A stretch of DNA of 64,000 nt. Source: Isoetes taiwanensis (Eukaryota; Streptophyta; Lycopodiopsida; Isoetales; Isoetaceae). This document shows positions 1-11,630 of this stretch, piece after piece (within the stretch, counting starts at the first letter, position 1; each line of letters starts with the position of its first letter). The translations under genes and the position numbers were made by a program. Below the pieces are notes generated by a model. That model was not told the origin of the DNA and ran no database searches. It saw only the letters and a list, made by a program, of their open reading frames with translations. Where the stretch lies: positions 674,111 through 738,110 of the forward strand of contig JAJEKV010000053.1 in assembly GCA_021234155.1 (NCBI GenBank), read 5' to 3'.

Positions 1-732
1 TATCCTAAATAAAATGCAGAGATGAGTCATACAAAATGATCCGCTTCAGAATTTAACAAATTAAAGGCTTTGTAGTAGAGTTTGAGACAGTGTACTTTTT
101 GAAAGAATCCGAGCAGACAGATATCTACCACTATTGTATTGAAAAAAATCCTCCAGCATTTAGAGTAAATCTACCTAAACTAATTGTACATCTATTGGTA
201 GAAGGGACAACGAAAAGAGTGCGAGAACTTGCAGATGCACAAATTAAGGATGACTAAATTAGAAGCAATATTCAAGACTGCTCTCGAAATCGTTTTCTAT
301 AGGAGTCCCTATGATTCTAATTGCCTCTAAGTGCAAAACAAAAATCAATTTTGATCTTGAAGAACGATTCAGGATATGGCCCATTCTTTGTTGTACAAAA
401 AGAAAAGCGTACATTTTCATAATTTACAAAAATGCAAGGGCATTTTCATGATTTTAAGTACATAGGCATTTTATAATTTTCCAACGGGGGATGGGGGGTT
501 AAAAATTATAGAATGAATTATAAGTTGCTAATCGAGGTTCAACGCGAGCGACACGTAATGAACGGGAGGTTCAAATTACGGCATTATTCGGCGATAATTA
601 AAAGTTGTATTTGTGCTTCGGGTTTTCCTCGGAGCTACCGCCCTCCGCGAGCAATTTTCTTTTCGGCCATCGCTCCTTTCCTCGGCTCTTCTTGGATAAT
701 ACCTTCTTGGCGGTTCTTGCCGCCGGCAAATT
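1..732. other. AT-rich flank, no gene seen
   Basis: No conserved reading frame or repeat boundary was recognised. A GC-richer patch from about 540 to 730 directly abuts the GPAT relic and could be a further decayed part of it, but no GPAT C-terminal motif could be read there. Confidence 0.4.
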
Positions 733-1246
733 TTAAGCTAATTTAGGCTTTAGCCTCGGCCAGAATGCATGGAACATGCTTGTGCGGCATATCGTCCCGT
801 CCACACCAGAATATGGCTCCCTGCATGTTGTCCCTTCTGGACATACTGCTAAATCCCCTTCTTGCAACAGATTTGCCATGGGTTTTGCATCATGAGCCTT
901 GCATCTTGTTAATCTTGCGCTTTTATCTGGACTCAAAGCTCTCTCTCACAATTCTTACGTTTTCATTCTTGCAAAGGATATGAATCTTCGGATCTAGCGC
1001 GCTGTTCGTGTATTGTGTGAGGAAGAGGGGCTATATTTCTTGGATTCTTCTTTGATGGAGGTATGGCCCCTTTTACCGGACGAAAACTCCAAGAATTGCT
1101 TCTATTGCCGTACCGGATTATTGCCAAGATTATGCCAAAGGGCATCCATAATAAAATTACCACCACGGTTTAATGGTGTTTGGAGCATGTCCTAGCCTTT
1201 CGTCGTGGAATACTAACGGAAGTTGGATATTCATCGCCTTCCGCAT
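733..1246 (-). pseudogene. glycerol-3-phosphate acyltransferase (GPAT) fragment
   Basis: Three blocks in plant GPAT order lie on the minus strand in different frames. The first, about 1246-1160, reads LPLVFHDERLG, like the P-VIFHDGRL block of GPAT4/6/8-type enzymes. The second, about 1166-1120, reads LLWMPFGIILAIIR, the membrane-proximal block. The third, about 930-800, reads [13 protein letters not shown] and then [16 protein letters not shown], which is the acyltransferase phosphate-binding motif. A short SMFH block follows, as in the family. The HxxxxD block expected between the second and third blocks is not readable, and most of the segment after TCREP is missing. In the family these enzymes acylate glycerol-3-phosphate in the ER for cutin or suberin precursors. 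Here stops, frame changes and deletions make it a relic of about 0.5 kb rather than a gene. It could alternatively be a badly sequenced exon, but the flanks show no further GPAT exons. Confidence 0.72.
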
Positions 1247-1660
1247 TGAACCAGAAACTTTACGAACTATGTAGGACCTCTGCGTAACAAAAGCACCTAA
1301 GCGCACGCCACCGAACCGCGGCATGGAGGGGTAATTTGAACCTCCGGGTCCATTACAAGCGGGGAAAATACCCTCTCGCGGTTTTAGGGGGGCAATTTGC
1401 TCGGCTACGGCCGGGCCGCGACTCGCGGCTCCGCCGCCGTTATCTTCTGCCATAATTACCCGAAAACCCTCGAGGTATTTTCCCTATATTATTAAGGAGT
1501 AGATAACATACAGGCGGGGTATTCTTGAAAAAAAAATTGAGGGCCATCAAAATGGCGGGGGTGCGCCAGAATCTTGGCCCGTGGCGCATGGCTCAAATTT
1601 TTGAAGTAACACCCGGGCCGGCGTTATCGCCCCTAACACACCGCCTGAGAGAGTTTTGGG

Positions 1661-1793
1661 CCATCCGATCATTATCAAAATCGATGGATCCGTTCATTTC
1701 ATAACATCCTAGGGTGTTATGGAGTAGCAGTGTTCGGGGCATCCGATCATTATCAATCATTTCATATCCTAGGGTGTTATGGAGTAGCAAGTG
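1661..1793. repeat. tandem duplication, about 60-80 bp unit
   Basis: Two adjacent copies begin with ATCCGATCATTATCA and end with GGGTGTTATGGAGTAGCA. The first (1661-1740) has extra bases in its middle relative to the second (1741-1793). No coding function is seen. Confidence 0.75.
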
Positions 1794-2588
1794 TGTTATA
1801 GCTCGAAGAATAATAATCGATCAAGATTGATCCGAACCGCTTGGATCACTATAAACTTGAGGGGGTGTGTTAAGGGTGTATAACATTATTCCACCATCCA
1901 GGAACGAGAGACACAACATTTTGCTTTTAGCAAGACGCTACGGCAACTAGGACCTGGAAGGCTAACAAAATCGGTGGGTCACCGAACCTCACTCCATCTT
2001 TTCGCATCTACGTTGTATATATCGGACGCCATCATATTATAGCCACGGGCATATCCATGTTATAGCCATGCCAAAAAAAATAGCAAACAGCATTTTTGTG
2101 GACTTTTGTGGACCACGAATTTTTTGCCATTTAAGGCTGGCTATAACATGCCTACGTCGGACATTTACAGCGCTGGCATCTTTTCATGCTCTGCCACAAG
2201 CAAAGACTGGTGCCATTACTACCAAGTCAGTCCAACCATGTTCTTCCAGTAAATTGTAAAATTAGATGCTCAAATTATATGGAACTCCCAATACTTTTGT
2301 ATTTGAAAAAATGGTGACCTTTCAACGAATATTCATCCGCTGTACATGTTACAATAACTTCTGAGCTTGGCTTTCGATTAGCTATAGAAAATGTCCCTTT
2401 TGCCACCAGTACAAACAGCAGTCTATATCATACAAGTGTTTGGAATTGTCGCAAAGATGGGCTTGAATAAGCTGGCAGAAAAACCCGCAGCCTTTGTAGA
2501 ATTGAATAGGACTTTCATACATGTCCGCAAAATGTCAGTAGTAGTCGCTGTAAAATGTGGAAGGTATGGTATATACACTTGATGGAGT
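1794..2588. other. intergenic, downstream of MORC
   Basis: This is the 3' flank of the minus-strand MORC gene. Its 3' UTR should lie just below 2589. No second gene was recognised. Confidence 0.4.
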
Positions 2589-3775
2589 TCAATTTTTTAT
2601 GCCATTAGATTTATCAGTAACGTCCTTCATGAGTTTTATGTACTTGTTCTTAGTTAGCAATAACTCATTCTGCAACCGGTCCACCTAAAAGAGAAGCATT
2701 TGTCAGACTCAATTAAATATCAGAGACCTCAAAAAAAAGTAAAGTAGCACAAGTTTCTACCTTCAATTCCAGCTCCTTTTTTAGCAGCTCAAAATTATCT
2801 ACCTACAATTTACAAATGCAGTATTAAAAACAGGCAATGGCAGAAAATATGTGCAATCAGCAGCCTGATGTACCTTCGTTTCCAACTCCTTGGTTTTTTG
2901 TTCTAGCTCCGAATATCTGTCAAAGGCACATCTTAAATCCAGGTTTTCGTTTAAGCAAGAAAGCATGAGCAAAAGCAGTATTCTAATGTCCTAAAAGATT
3001 CTTAGTGGATCTGGGTACCTCAAAATAATTGTTTGTTTTCTTCAAGTGCCTTTTGAAGAGAAACATCAGCATTTTGACAATGACAACACTTTACCGCCAG
3101 GTGGTTTTATATCTTCTTGGATGACTACCTGAAGAAAAAAAAAAAAAAAAAAAGAGGGAAAATCCTGTTTAGGATCCATTGTGAAGGAAATGCCACTTCT
3201 AGCAATCTAAGACTTACTTTCTGCAACTGCTCTTCATTGGCACTGGGCGTTGCAACTGCTCCTCATTGGCACCAGACCGTTGTCTTTTTTCAGCTGTGGG
3301 CCAATTTCATTTTCAGCTAGCATCCGCCTCTTTGTATATTCCATGCTAGTCTCTTCAAGCTTCACAGTTGTCAATTTATCTGTCGAACTGATAGTTCCTC
3401 CACTGCCTCCGCTCCTGCTTTGGGGTGCAGATATAGCTTCGTTTGTTTGTTGTCTAACAGGCATGTTCTCTGGTATACCTGGCAGGTCCTCAGACAAGGG
3501 CCTAGAATTACTGATAACTGGCTTCACATCATCCATATGTGCATGACTTTCTGTAGCTAACGAAGATGGTATAGGATCAGGTGTGGTAGCCCACATTGTA
3601 GGTGTCACATTCAATGGCTGCTGAAATCCAGTGTTAGAAATTCCATGGAAGACTGGCATAGGATATGCGGCTGCAGGTAAAAGCTACTCCAACAACCTCG
3701 CTTGCAATAGGTTGTACAACCTTCCGATTTTTCTGTGACTGCGCCTGGTAACCAATTAGTCCACAGTGCAAGTTC
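2589..3775 (-). other. MORC block 3: linker and coiled-coil exons 15-19
   Basis: Exon 15 starts with the C-terminus of the catalytic module (LHCGLIGYQ) and continues into a low-complexity linker after one frameshift near 3680. It ends in a duplicated element of about 36 bp (3222-3266) that reads ANEEQLQ twice. Exon 16 has a frame break and encodes a charged segment. Exons 17 and 18 are short heptad-like pieces (YSELEQKTKELETK and NFELLKKELELK). Exon 19 ends the protein with LQNELLLTKNKYIKLMKD and a TGA stop at 2589. A terminal coiled coil for oligomerisation is the family norm. Confidence 0.8.
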
Positions 3776-6700
3776 CTGGAAAATGTAGAGGAACGAGTAA
3801 AAAACAGATGTACATGGGCAATTGCAACACTTTTTGTATGGTGCATTTTAAAATTGCTTTCCACAAACATCAGATTTAGCACATGTACAAGCATTTCTGA
3901 AGAATGTCATCCACATATCATATTTCTTATATAAAAAACCATCGCAAAGCACAGGATTACACAACATTCAAAGCAGATTGACTAGGCATCTGCTAGACGT
4001 TGATGTACATAGTAACCAACTCTCTTCAATTAAGCCAATAATAGAAACGCCAGATTGCTACAAAATAGTTCCAAACACAAAATGCCAAACCTATGCAATA
4101 ATCTCTAGAAGCCATATTGGAACATTATTTTTCATACAAAATGATCAGAAATATGTTTTTATTGATTTGAATCCACCTACCAATACTCAACAGTCATATG
4201 CTTCAACCTCGTCTCCAACCGCAAAAGAAGTGCAGTTTTTTCAAAGTCCTGTTTGTCATGTGCAGGCTCAATAAAATTTGCTTCCAAAACACCTATATAT
4301 TCAGGCACAATATCAGAACCACAGATGCCACCAGCGGACTTTTGTGTACAGGAAATAATGGGCTTTTAAATTGGCACTAACCAACAACTCCCCTTCCTCG
4401 ACTGCTATTCTCATGAAGAACCTTCCAAAAGGGCTTCAAAGCAAGTTATTATCGTTAGCGCAACCACAAGGTGGCAATCAATTGCATTAAACAATGGATC
4501 TAGCAGCAGAAATTCATACAAGACTGACAACAACTAGGACTTTCTATAGTTCTTGTTGAAACAAGCTGCGAAGCAAGCAGCAGGGATGTATATTATACCA
4601 TGATAAGGCGATTTTTGTGGTAGACATTAAAACCATGGACATTGACCATTGGAGCCTCTTTTGTAAAGCCAATTGTGGTCAGAACAGACACCTGTTACAC
4701 AAATTGTGTGCAGAGAGTTTCAGAATAATGTTACACAATCCCCAAAATATGTTAGGAGGTATACCTCTTTAGTTGCACTGGGACCGCCAACCTGTGGTTT
4801 ATATATAATGTATTCAGGAAACTTCAAATCTGCTGCAATGCTATGATGTTCAACAACTTTGCCTCGCAAGATTATTTGAAAATTTGGTGGCATCCGAAGA
4901 TAAAGTATAGAAGCATAAACCTGCATAACAGCAAAACTCAATGCTACAAGCAATAAACAAGAGCACAAGCCTTCAATAATTTATGACTGTTACATATCTA
5001 CCAGTTCATGCAGCCTTTAACATGTTTAGTAATATACTTAGGGTGCTTACCCAGAATGAATACCTTAGCTGATTAGCTATGTGGGTTTGGGCTAGTTGAT
5101 AATGAAGCTTGTCCTTTTTGTCTTCCTTCAGGCCTGTCCTCAGCTGAATATCCTGAAAGGTCAAGGCAAAAGAACTCACCTTTGAACCCAAAACTTGAAG
5201 GTCAAAATGAATAGCAAGGATTAGAACTAGCAAACTCACATTTTCATCAGTATCAAAGTCCAGCTCCAGCACTCCATCGTCATTGAGCCATAAATTATAT
5301 ACTATAATTTGGTGCCACATGTTCCTATATCATCAAACTGGAAATTTGCATTATAAAGAAAGGGATGTCATCAGCGTTCACCTCGACAGAGTTTCCTGTT
5401 TCCAGCACCAACCTGCTTAAGAAGATCAGATTCTGATGTAAATGGACCCCATTGCAATATTGTTGACAATGTTTTGACCCAGTCATCAGCTGTTGTGCGA
5501 CAAGCATCTTTGCTTCGAAGAGTTCTTCGGTACTCAAAATCGACCTGAGGTACAAAAAGACACATAAATATAAAATTGGGAAGAATAAAACCACCAGACA
5601 TACATACAATGGGCACAACAATGTTCATGACCATTTTCACGTGAAAGGTATATGAAAGAAGTCCGACACTCTGTGTAACAGAACTGCCCAAACAATGGAC
5701 TTCAAAGTACTTCTAAGAATGTGACAAAAATTCTCCATGCTTATTAGATGCTAATGCATCTGCAATTTGTATACTTACTATATAAGATGCATTTGATGTG
5801 ATTGAATTAAATGCACAAAAACATAAAATTACGCTTGCTAGAAACCATGATCCAAATGGAAATTATAATCTTTTACAATCCTTGTTTATTATTTACTAGT
5901 AATAAGAAGGTAATGTCTTCAGCTTCTAGGATATTAAGTCACATTAATCAGCTTACCTGCCATGCTTACGACGACTGTATACGGCGACATCTGCTCCAAG
6001 ACGCATTGTGCTAGTTTTGAATCCGCTCCCATCTGTTTTGGCGCTAATTATAGTCAGCAAATGAAAACGAAAAATGAAAGACAGCATAGCACCTAGAATT
6101 CACTACAAGGTTATATTTCAAGGAAACAAAGCCACAGGCAGAACTAAGCATAATTAGGCTGCTTACACTGGCCAATTGTTGCATTACTAGCTTTACGAGA
6201 GTAACCCAAACTCATGCATTGTCTTATATTTTCTGGGTCCATCCCACCTCCGCCATCTGTAATGGAGATATGTGAATAACAGAAAATCTTTAATCCTGTA
6301 CATTGATATGCATATTAAAAACCTTGAAAGAGCAAAGCAGGAGTTCCATCAGCGAGGATTTATAATTTTGTCAACCTTTCACAAAGTCGCCCATTGGGAA
6401 CCTGTGTATGCATTTGCAAACCTTAAGAAATGAATAGAAAAATACGAGAGGAAAATTATGACTATAGATTCCAACCTCATCAACGGCATTGTCCAACAGC
6501 TCTGCAATTGCTGCTCATACATCAAGTACGGTACTTAGCACTGGCTTTTGACAAAAATAATACAAAGGGTACATAATTCTACCACTGCAAGCTGTGACTT
6601 TTAGAAAAAGGGTATTATACATTCAAAACTGCATTGTTGTTGTCCTTGACCTACACATGAATCTTCAATAGGAAAACATATGCTATATACTATATTAGCA

Positions 6701-7490
6701 TTCAGTACCTCCAAGAGCCCATTTGTGGGAAGTTGCATTGAGTGAAGAAACTTTGGATGAACCCGAATATGATCCATTCCTCCTGAATCCAAAGACATAG
6801 TGCTATTAGAAATACAAAGACAGTGAAAAAAACACAGACAATTACATTCAGGGTTAGGCTTTCAACAAAATGCAACTGGAAAGAGGACCGCTTGTAAGTG
6901 ACATACGTAACCTTCTTTTTGTTTCGATTTAAGAGGAGAGATGTTACCGATAAAACTGTAACATGATCTCAAAGACCTTCAAGAGCAATATCAAATGCAT
7001 TTCTATGCAAAAGCCTAATTCCATTCAATAACCCAGCCACTAGTTTGGTTGCAACAGAGCTTTACATACAGTCTAAAATTGTCTTTAAGTACCTTTGAGG
7101 AACAGATTTTTGCACAGATATTGCATCGTAATCGCCAGCACTCCAAAATGTCTGCAAACGTTCTTGCTGTGTTTACCTGAATTCATAATGCAAAGGTTAG
7201 AATGCAGAACCAAATTACTCATTCCAGTATTACATTTATGCCCATTCTTTACATGGATGGATCCGTCTTGTGATGGCAGTTGGGCTTCGGCAGCTGTCTG
7301 AGTCCTATCAACATGCCCCTCTTCCGTCTTCACAAGAATCTGTTTATCTAATTGCGGACCTTCCTGAAGTTTTTCTGAATCTTTGGCATTGGCCACTAGT
7401 CTTTCACTCGGTTCATGTTTCTCGTTCATCATCGCTGGAAAGGTCAATTACAGCTTGAGTCGCCATCGAATTTGAATTACCAGATGCCAT
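2589..7490 (-). CDS. MORC-family GHKL ATPase gene (19 exons)
   Basis: This is a plant Microrchidia protein, a nuclear GHKL-type ATPase of the gyrase/Hsp90 fold. In Arabidopsis, family members act in transposon silencing alongside RNA-directed DNA methylation and in immunity signalling. Exons (minus strand) were called from conserved peptides and GT-AG sites: 7490-7177, 6782-6719, 6510-6476, 6401-6323, 6256-6167, 6032-5957, 5683-5608, 5544-5413, 5337-5240, 5152-5051, 4920-4765, 4691-4599, 4433-4382, 4292-4181, 3775-3218, 3128-3019, 2916-2874, 2802-2761, 2684-2589. Phases join across nearly all introns. The order is an acidic N-terminus, the GHKL ATPase, the S5-like transducer domain, a variable linker and a C-terminal coiled coil, as in the family. 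Small indels shift frame in exons 1, 2, 4, 9, 15 and 16. They are often in homopolymers, so sequence error is as likely as gene decay. The assignment is firm, but whether it is functional is uncertain. Confidence 0.9.
4181..5683 (-). other. MORC block 2: transducer (S5-like) exons 7-14
   Basis: Exon 7 carries TQSVGLLSYTF. Exon 8 is intact over 44 codons, with ILQWGPFTSESDLLKQ. Exon 9 carries YNLWLNDDGVLELDFDTDE, but one A of a run is missing before it, which breaks the frame. Exons 10, 11 and 12 are intact (34, 52 and 31 codons). They carry DIQLR, then YASILYLRMPPNFQIILRGK, then GFNVYHKNRLI. Exon 13 carries PFWKV and RGRGVV. Exon 14 carries VLEANFIEPAHDKQDFEKT. These are the conserved second half of the MORC catalytic module, which relays ATP-driven dimerisation. 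Confidence 0.88.
5957..7490 (-). other. MORC block 1: N-terminus and GHKL ATPase exons 1-6
   Basis: Exon 1 begins MASGNSNSMATQ and contains VIDLSSDDE, the acidic start typical of plant MORCs. An in-frame upstream ATG lies directly after a TTTCAG acceptor-like site near 7508, so a further 5' exon is possible. Exon 2 carries RVHPKFLHS and then, after one missing A, ATSHKWALG. Exon 3 carries AIAELLDNAVDE, the Bergerat N-box with the catalytic E and Mg-binding N. Exon 4 should carry NGATFVKVDK but has several indels and a stop. Exon 5 carries DGGGMDPENIRQCMSLGYS, the nucleotide-binding G1 box. Exon 6 carries YGSGFKTSTMRLGADV, the second glycine box. The key ATPase residues are therefore present. 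Confidence 0.88.
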
Positions 7491-8390
7491 TACTGGCGTG
7501 TGGAGCATCTGAAACAGTAGCAAACAAAGAGCTAAAAATCATCGGCCCGAAATGTGTAGTTTATAAGAAAATAGCTTTCTAAAGGCACCTGAAGTTCAAC
7601 AGTTTTTTTTTCTTTCTTTTTGCTTTGGAAGAGGAATTGAATGGACAACGATGTAGAGCTCTCCCCCAACTCCCTCCAATTTTGAAGATGCAAACAAAAC
7701 AAACTAGTACTTGCCCTCCTCTAAGGCTCCTTTTGCCCTAACTTCCTCCATGCTTTAGTTAGAAATAGGCCATTCTTTCTAAATTTATAGTCTCAACATT
7801 TAAAAGTTCTTTAAATGCCCCTGGCTATTTTAGAATTTATAATGAGGTTAGGGTTACCTACCTTTATAGAATTTATGAAGTTTTAGTTACCATTTATTAT
7901 CTTTATAGCTATATAAACTTTTAGTGTGTTTTAGGAATTCAAACTAGATTGGACTTACTAGATTTCATCATCCCGTCCTAAGGTCGTGAGATTTGATTTA
8001 ATGTGTTAAAGGCACACATTTTTTTGGCTTTTCTGCACCAAATGATATCTCCATATATTGAAATTAATCCTAGAGGATGATAAATCAATAAAATACATTA
8101 TATTAATCTCTCATATAATATTAATTTATCAAATTAAGGTTAGGTTCTTCAAAGCTTGAGATAAAGTAAAGTAATAGAAGTTTAGAGTCCTTTTGGCCCA
8201 TGGGGCAATGGACATATTGTTAAGACTAGAAATAGTATCCAAAGTTGCTAGGTTATAAGCTGAGAACCTGTATCAATAAAAATGGGGATTCATAATTCAA
8301 AAGTACTCAATTGTTAAAGCATTTGACCCTTTCCCTTTCTATTCTTTTCTTTTTTTTAGATCGGCTTTGTGGACATTAAAAAAATTTATC
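7491..8390. promoter_or_regulatory. MORC 5' flank / possible 5' UTR intron
   Basis: An acceptor-like TTTCAG lies about 18 bases upstream of the called start, suggesting that the 5' UTR is spliced and the promoter lies further right. The rest is AT-rich, and no core promoter element was placed with confidence. Confidence 0.35.
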
Positions 8391-8395
8391 TATGT

Positions 8396-9293
8396 TTTGC
8401 TCTTTCCACCTTTTCTTCTTCGTCATTTCCTTTTTATTTTCCCTTTTTAAATTTTCTCTTCTCTTTTTAGCCTATTCTCTTTCATCATTTCCTTTTCACC
8501 TTCGCTTTTCTTTTTTTTTTCGATCCTTTCCTCATTTCGTTCGTTCCCTCCTCTTTTTTCTCTTTTTTTGTCCTCCTGGCTCTTTCCCTTTTCCTTTCTT
8601 TCTCTTTTCTTTTCTCCATTTCCTTTTCTCTTTCCCTCTCTTTCCGTTTTCCTTTCCTTTTCCTTTGCCCTTTTTCTCCTTTGCCCTTCCTTTTCTCCCC
8701 TTTTCTTTTTTCTTTCCATTTCTCTTTTCTACTTGCCCTTTCCTTTTTCTCCCTTTCCTTTCTTTCCCTTTACTTTCTCCCATTTCCTTTTCTCCTTTTT
8801 CACTTTCCTTTCTAGTTTTTTCCCTTTCCTTTTCTTTTTTTTCCCTTTCCTTTTCCTTTTTCTCCTTTTCCCTTTACCCTTCCCTTTTCTCCCCTTTTCT
8901 TTTTCCTTTTTCTTTTTTTTAGCATTTCTATTTCTCCTTTCTCCTTTCCATTTTCCCCCCTCCACTTTTCTTTTTTTTGCCCATTCCTTTTCTCCTCCCC
9001 CTTTTCTCCCCTTTTCTTTTGCCTTTTTCTTTTTTTTTTTCCTTTCTCTTTCTCCTTTCCCTTTTCCATTTCCCTTCACCCTTTTTTTTTATTGCCACCT
9101 GCCCTTCTTTTCTCTTTCATTTTTTATTTTTTGGATTGAGTGAATCCCTTTTCCTTTGTCCTTCTTTTTTCTCTTTTTTTTTTCTTTTCCTTTTTCCATT
9201 TCCCCTTTCTCCCTTTTCTTTTTCCTTTCCCTTCCCTTTCTCTTTATCTCCTTTTCTTTTTTCTTTTTTTTCCCTTTCCTTTTCTCTTTGGAT
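8396..9293. repeat. long C/T-rich (polypyrimidine) tract
   Basis: About 0.9 kb is almost pure C and T on the plus strand, made of short T-run and CCC/CC blocks. It is interrupted at about 9130-9147 by TTGGATTGAGTGAATCCC and ends at a similar TTGGATTAGTGAATC. It reads as long F/S/P-rich frames on one strand and K/E/G-rich frames on the other, purely from composition. It may have arisen by slippage and could form triplex (H-) DNA. Confidence 0.9.
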
Positions 9294-9489
9294 TAGTGAA
9301 TCTAGGCCAGTCAAAATTGAAGCAAAATCAAGAAACTTACACTACGTTATCTTATATTATAAAGTTATACCACATCAGTTATGAAGCAAGCCCTAGATCC
9401 GGTTGAACAACCAATGGTGAAGATGATGTGTTGTGTCTTCAAGTGAATTTCATCTTCAACATTGTAGCTGTCTGATTCACTCAATTTTA

Positions 9490-9715
9490 ACAATCAAGGT
9501 GAAAGGAATAGGAAAAAAAGGAAAAGGGAAGGCAAAAAAAGAGAGGTAAATGGAGAAAATGGGAAGGGGAGGGAGGAGCAAAAGAAAGGGAGAGGGAAAA
9601 GGGGAAGAAAATAAAAAACGAAAATAAAATAAAAAGGGAAAGGCTTAAAGGGGAAAAGAACAAAAAAAGGTAGAAAATAGAAAGGAAACAAGAAAAACAC
9701 AAAGGCAAAAGGACC
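9490..9715. repeat. G/A-rich (polypurine) tract
   Basis: This tract is purine-only in long stretches. It is preceded by GATTCACTCAA at about 9473, the reverse complement of the TTGAGTGAATC found at the break in the pyrimidine tract. It therefore appears to be an inverted copy of part of that tract. Confidence 0.85.
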
Positions 9716-9884
9716 TACCCACGTATGTTCTTTTACTCAATTCGACGGTCAAAAGGGAAATGCGAAAAGGGAAGAGAATAATGAATAGGAACCCTGTTTG
9801 GTCTAAATAATCCTCAAAGCGTGGTCAAGAAATCTGAAGTCAATAATTGGAATCTCAATTGGCCTGATCAAATTACTCCTCCCA

Positions 9885-9972
9885 AATGGAAAAAAAAATG
9901 AATAGGAAAAAAAAAAAAAAAAAAAGAAAAAAAGGAGGGGGGATGAAAAGAAAAAAAAAAAAGAATTAGCGA
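9885..9972. repeat. A-rich low-complexity run
   Basis: Long adenine runs are broken by G, T or short G runs. No gene is seen from 9973 to 10469 either. Confidence 0.8.
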
Positions 9973-10469
9973 TAATGCGTGGCTTCTGAATGGGGTGGGT
10001 TGAAAAGGATGATTGTTAATGTTAAAATCAATAAGTTATTTTGGAGTCTAGGGTGGATGTGAAGGTAGCAACCGTAAAAAGGTGGAAGAATATCATAACT
10101 ATATTCAAAGTATTTTATAATGAATAAAATGGGTAAAGCTACTTATTGTCATGTTTGTGTATATGTTATAAGAAATAACACTTTGCACACATGTTGGCTA
10201 TTGACTAGCAAGAGAAGTATATTATTTATTGAGTTTTTGTCAACTCTAATTTTGAACAACGCATATTCAAGTGACTACATATTGTCATTTATGCATGTCT
10301 ATTAAGGAAGCATAAAGCATTCTTGGTCATTTGTAGTAAAAAAGTATCTACACCCTATACTAGTATAGAAATATTGTAGACCTTGGGTTATCTTGGATAA
10401 CACAACAAAAACAACTTTTGCAGTGAAGGCACATCCCTATCTCCTATCTCCTATCTCAATCTCAAATGC

Positions 10470-10565
10470 ATGATTCTTTATATTTGTGACTAGGTTATTG
10501 TCTGAAGCTTTGCGTATATGATTCTTAATATTTGTAACTAGGTTATTGCTCAAGCTTTTATCATA
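10470..10565. repeat. tandem duplication, 48-bp unit
   Basis: Two copies share ATGATTCTT, TATTTGT and ACTAGGTTATTG with small changes (10470-10517 and 10518-10565). A CTATCTC-rich stretch precedes them. Confidence 0.75.
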
Positions 10566-10606
10566 GGTCCTAAGAGAGCCGCCAAAGTGGTATGACATTA
10601 ATCTAC

Positions 10607-10631
10607 TAAATTAAATTAAATTAAATTAAAT
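10607..10631. repeat. (AAATT)n microsatellite
   Basis: About five perfect AAATT units. Confidence 0.85.
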
Positions 10632-11630
10632 CTATTAGTGCTAAGCAAATTCCTTTGGATCGCATGGAAAAAAATTTCCATAATTGAGTTTTTGTAGACC
10701 AGATACACAAAATTAATACGGAAAGGAACAAGAGCATCTTCTTTTTCACTATGAAGAGCGCCTTAATTTTTAGAAATGAGAACATGTGACGTTCCATGTA
10801 TTTACACGATATCACATTATACATACTATGACACGCCACCAAGGAATGAGTAGACCCCTTATGGGTCATTAAGGTTAACCTAAAGGGCTTTTATTAGCTA
10901 TGCTAAATTGTAGCAAATTAAATAACCTAATTAGGGCTAATTAATGTATTAATTAGGTAAAATCACCTAATTAGGGTGCCTAACCGCCCAAATTGATTGG
11001 CCAAGGGGAACTTGCTAGGAATGGGGTCCAACATGCCCCTACCCCCAATTCTGCCTCAAATCGATTTGGGAAGAGTTGGAGGGAGGAGGAGCCACCGACC
11101 ACCTAAACTGCACCACAAGAATGGAAGCCTTTTGTGATAATGGTTCTAGCCAAGAGACCGGGTTAGTCCCTAGATAGCTTGTGCCGTGCAACCCTTGTAT
11201 GAAAGTAGATGGATGGTCAATCCTCTATTATATATAACGTTAAGATGATGATGGATACTTTGCTTCGATCTTTTTGTTTCTCCCATGTGTCCGGGGTTAA
11301 GGTGGGTAGAGAGACCGAGAGCTTCTATAAGTAGATATATCCCTAGCCGAACCCTTAAGACCCAAAGAATTGGGCCTATGCACAAGAGTCCACCGGTCAG
11401 TGGATGTTTATGTTGTGATTCAAAGACCATATAACCGGTATGATGGTGAAACGGGTGGGGTCTTGCCTAGGCGTATATAGGACTCCTATAAAGATTAGGG
11501 CTTATAGTCACCACTAGAGAGGGTCAGGGTATGAGTCCTGACACCCCCGGGTCCCAATGATGAGTGCCTATATGGACGTTTTTTAGGGTCATAGCAAAGG
11601 TGAGCTAGCCCTTTAGATTTAGGGGGTAAG

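Noticed and set aside
8392-9406. Several long open frames (up to 191 codons) on both strands
   Set aside because: They are produced by the near-absence of stop-forming bases in C/T- and G/A-only DNA. Composition is F/S/P or K/E/G only and no domain is present.
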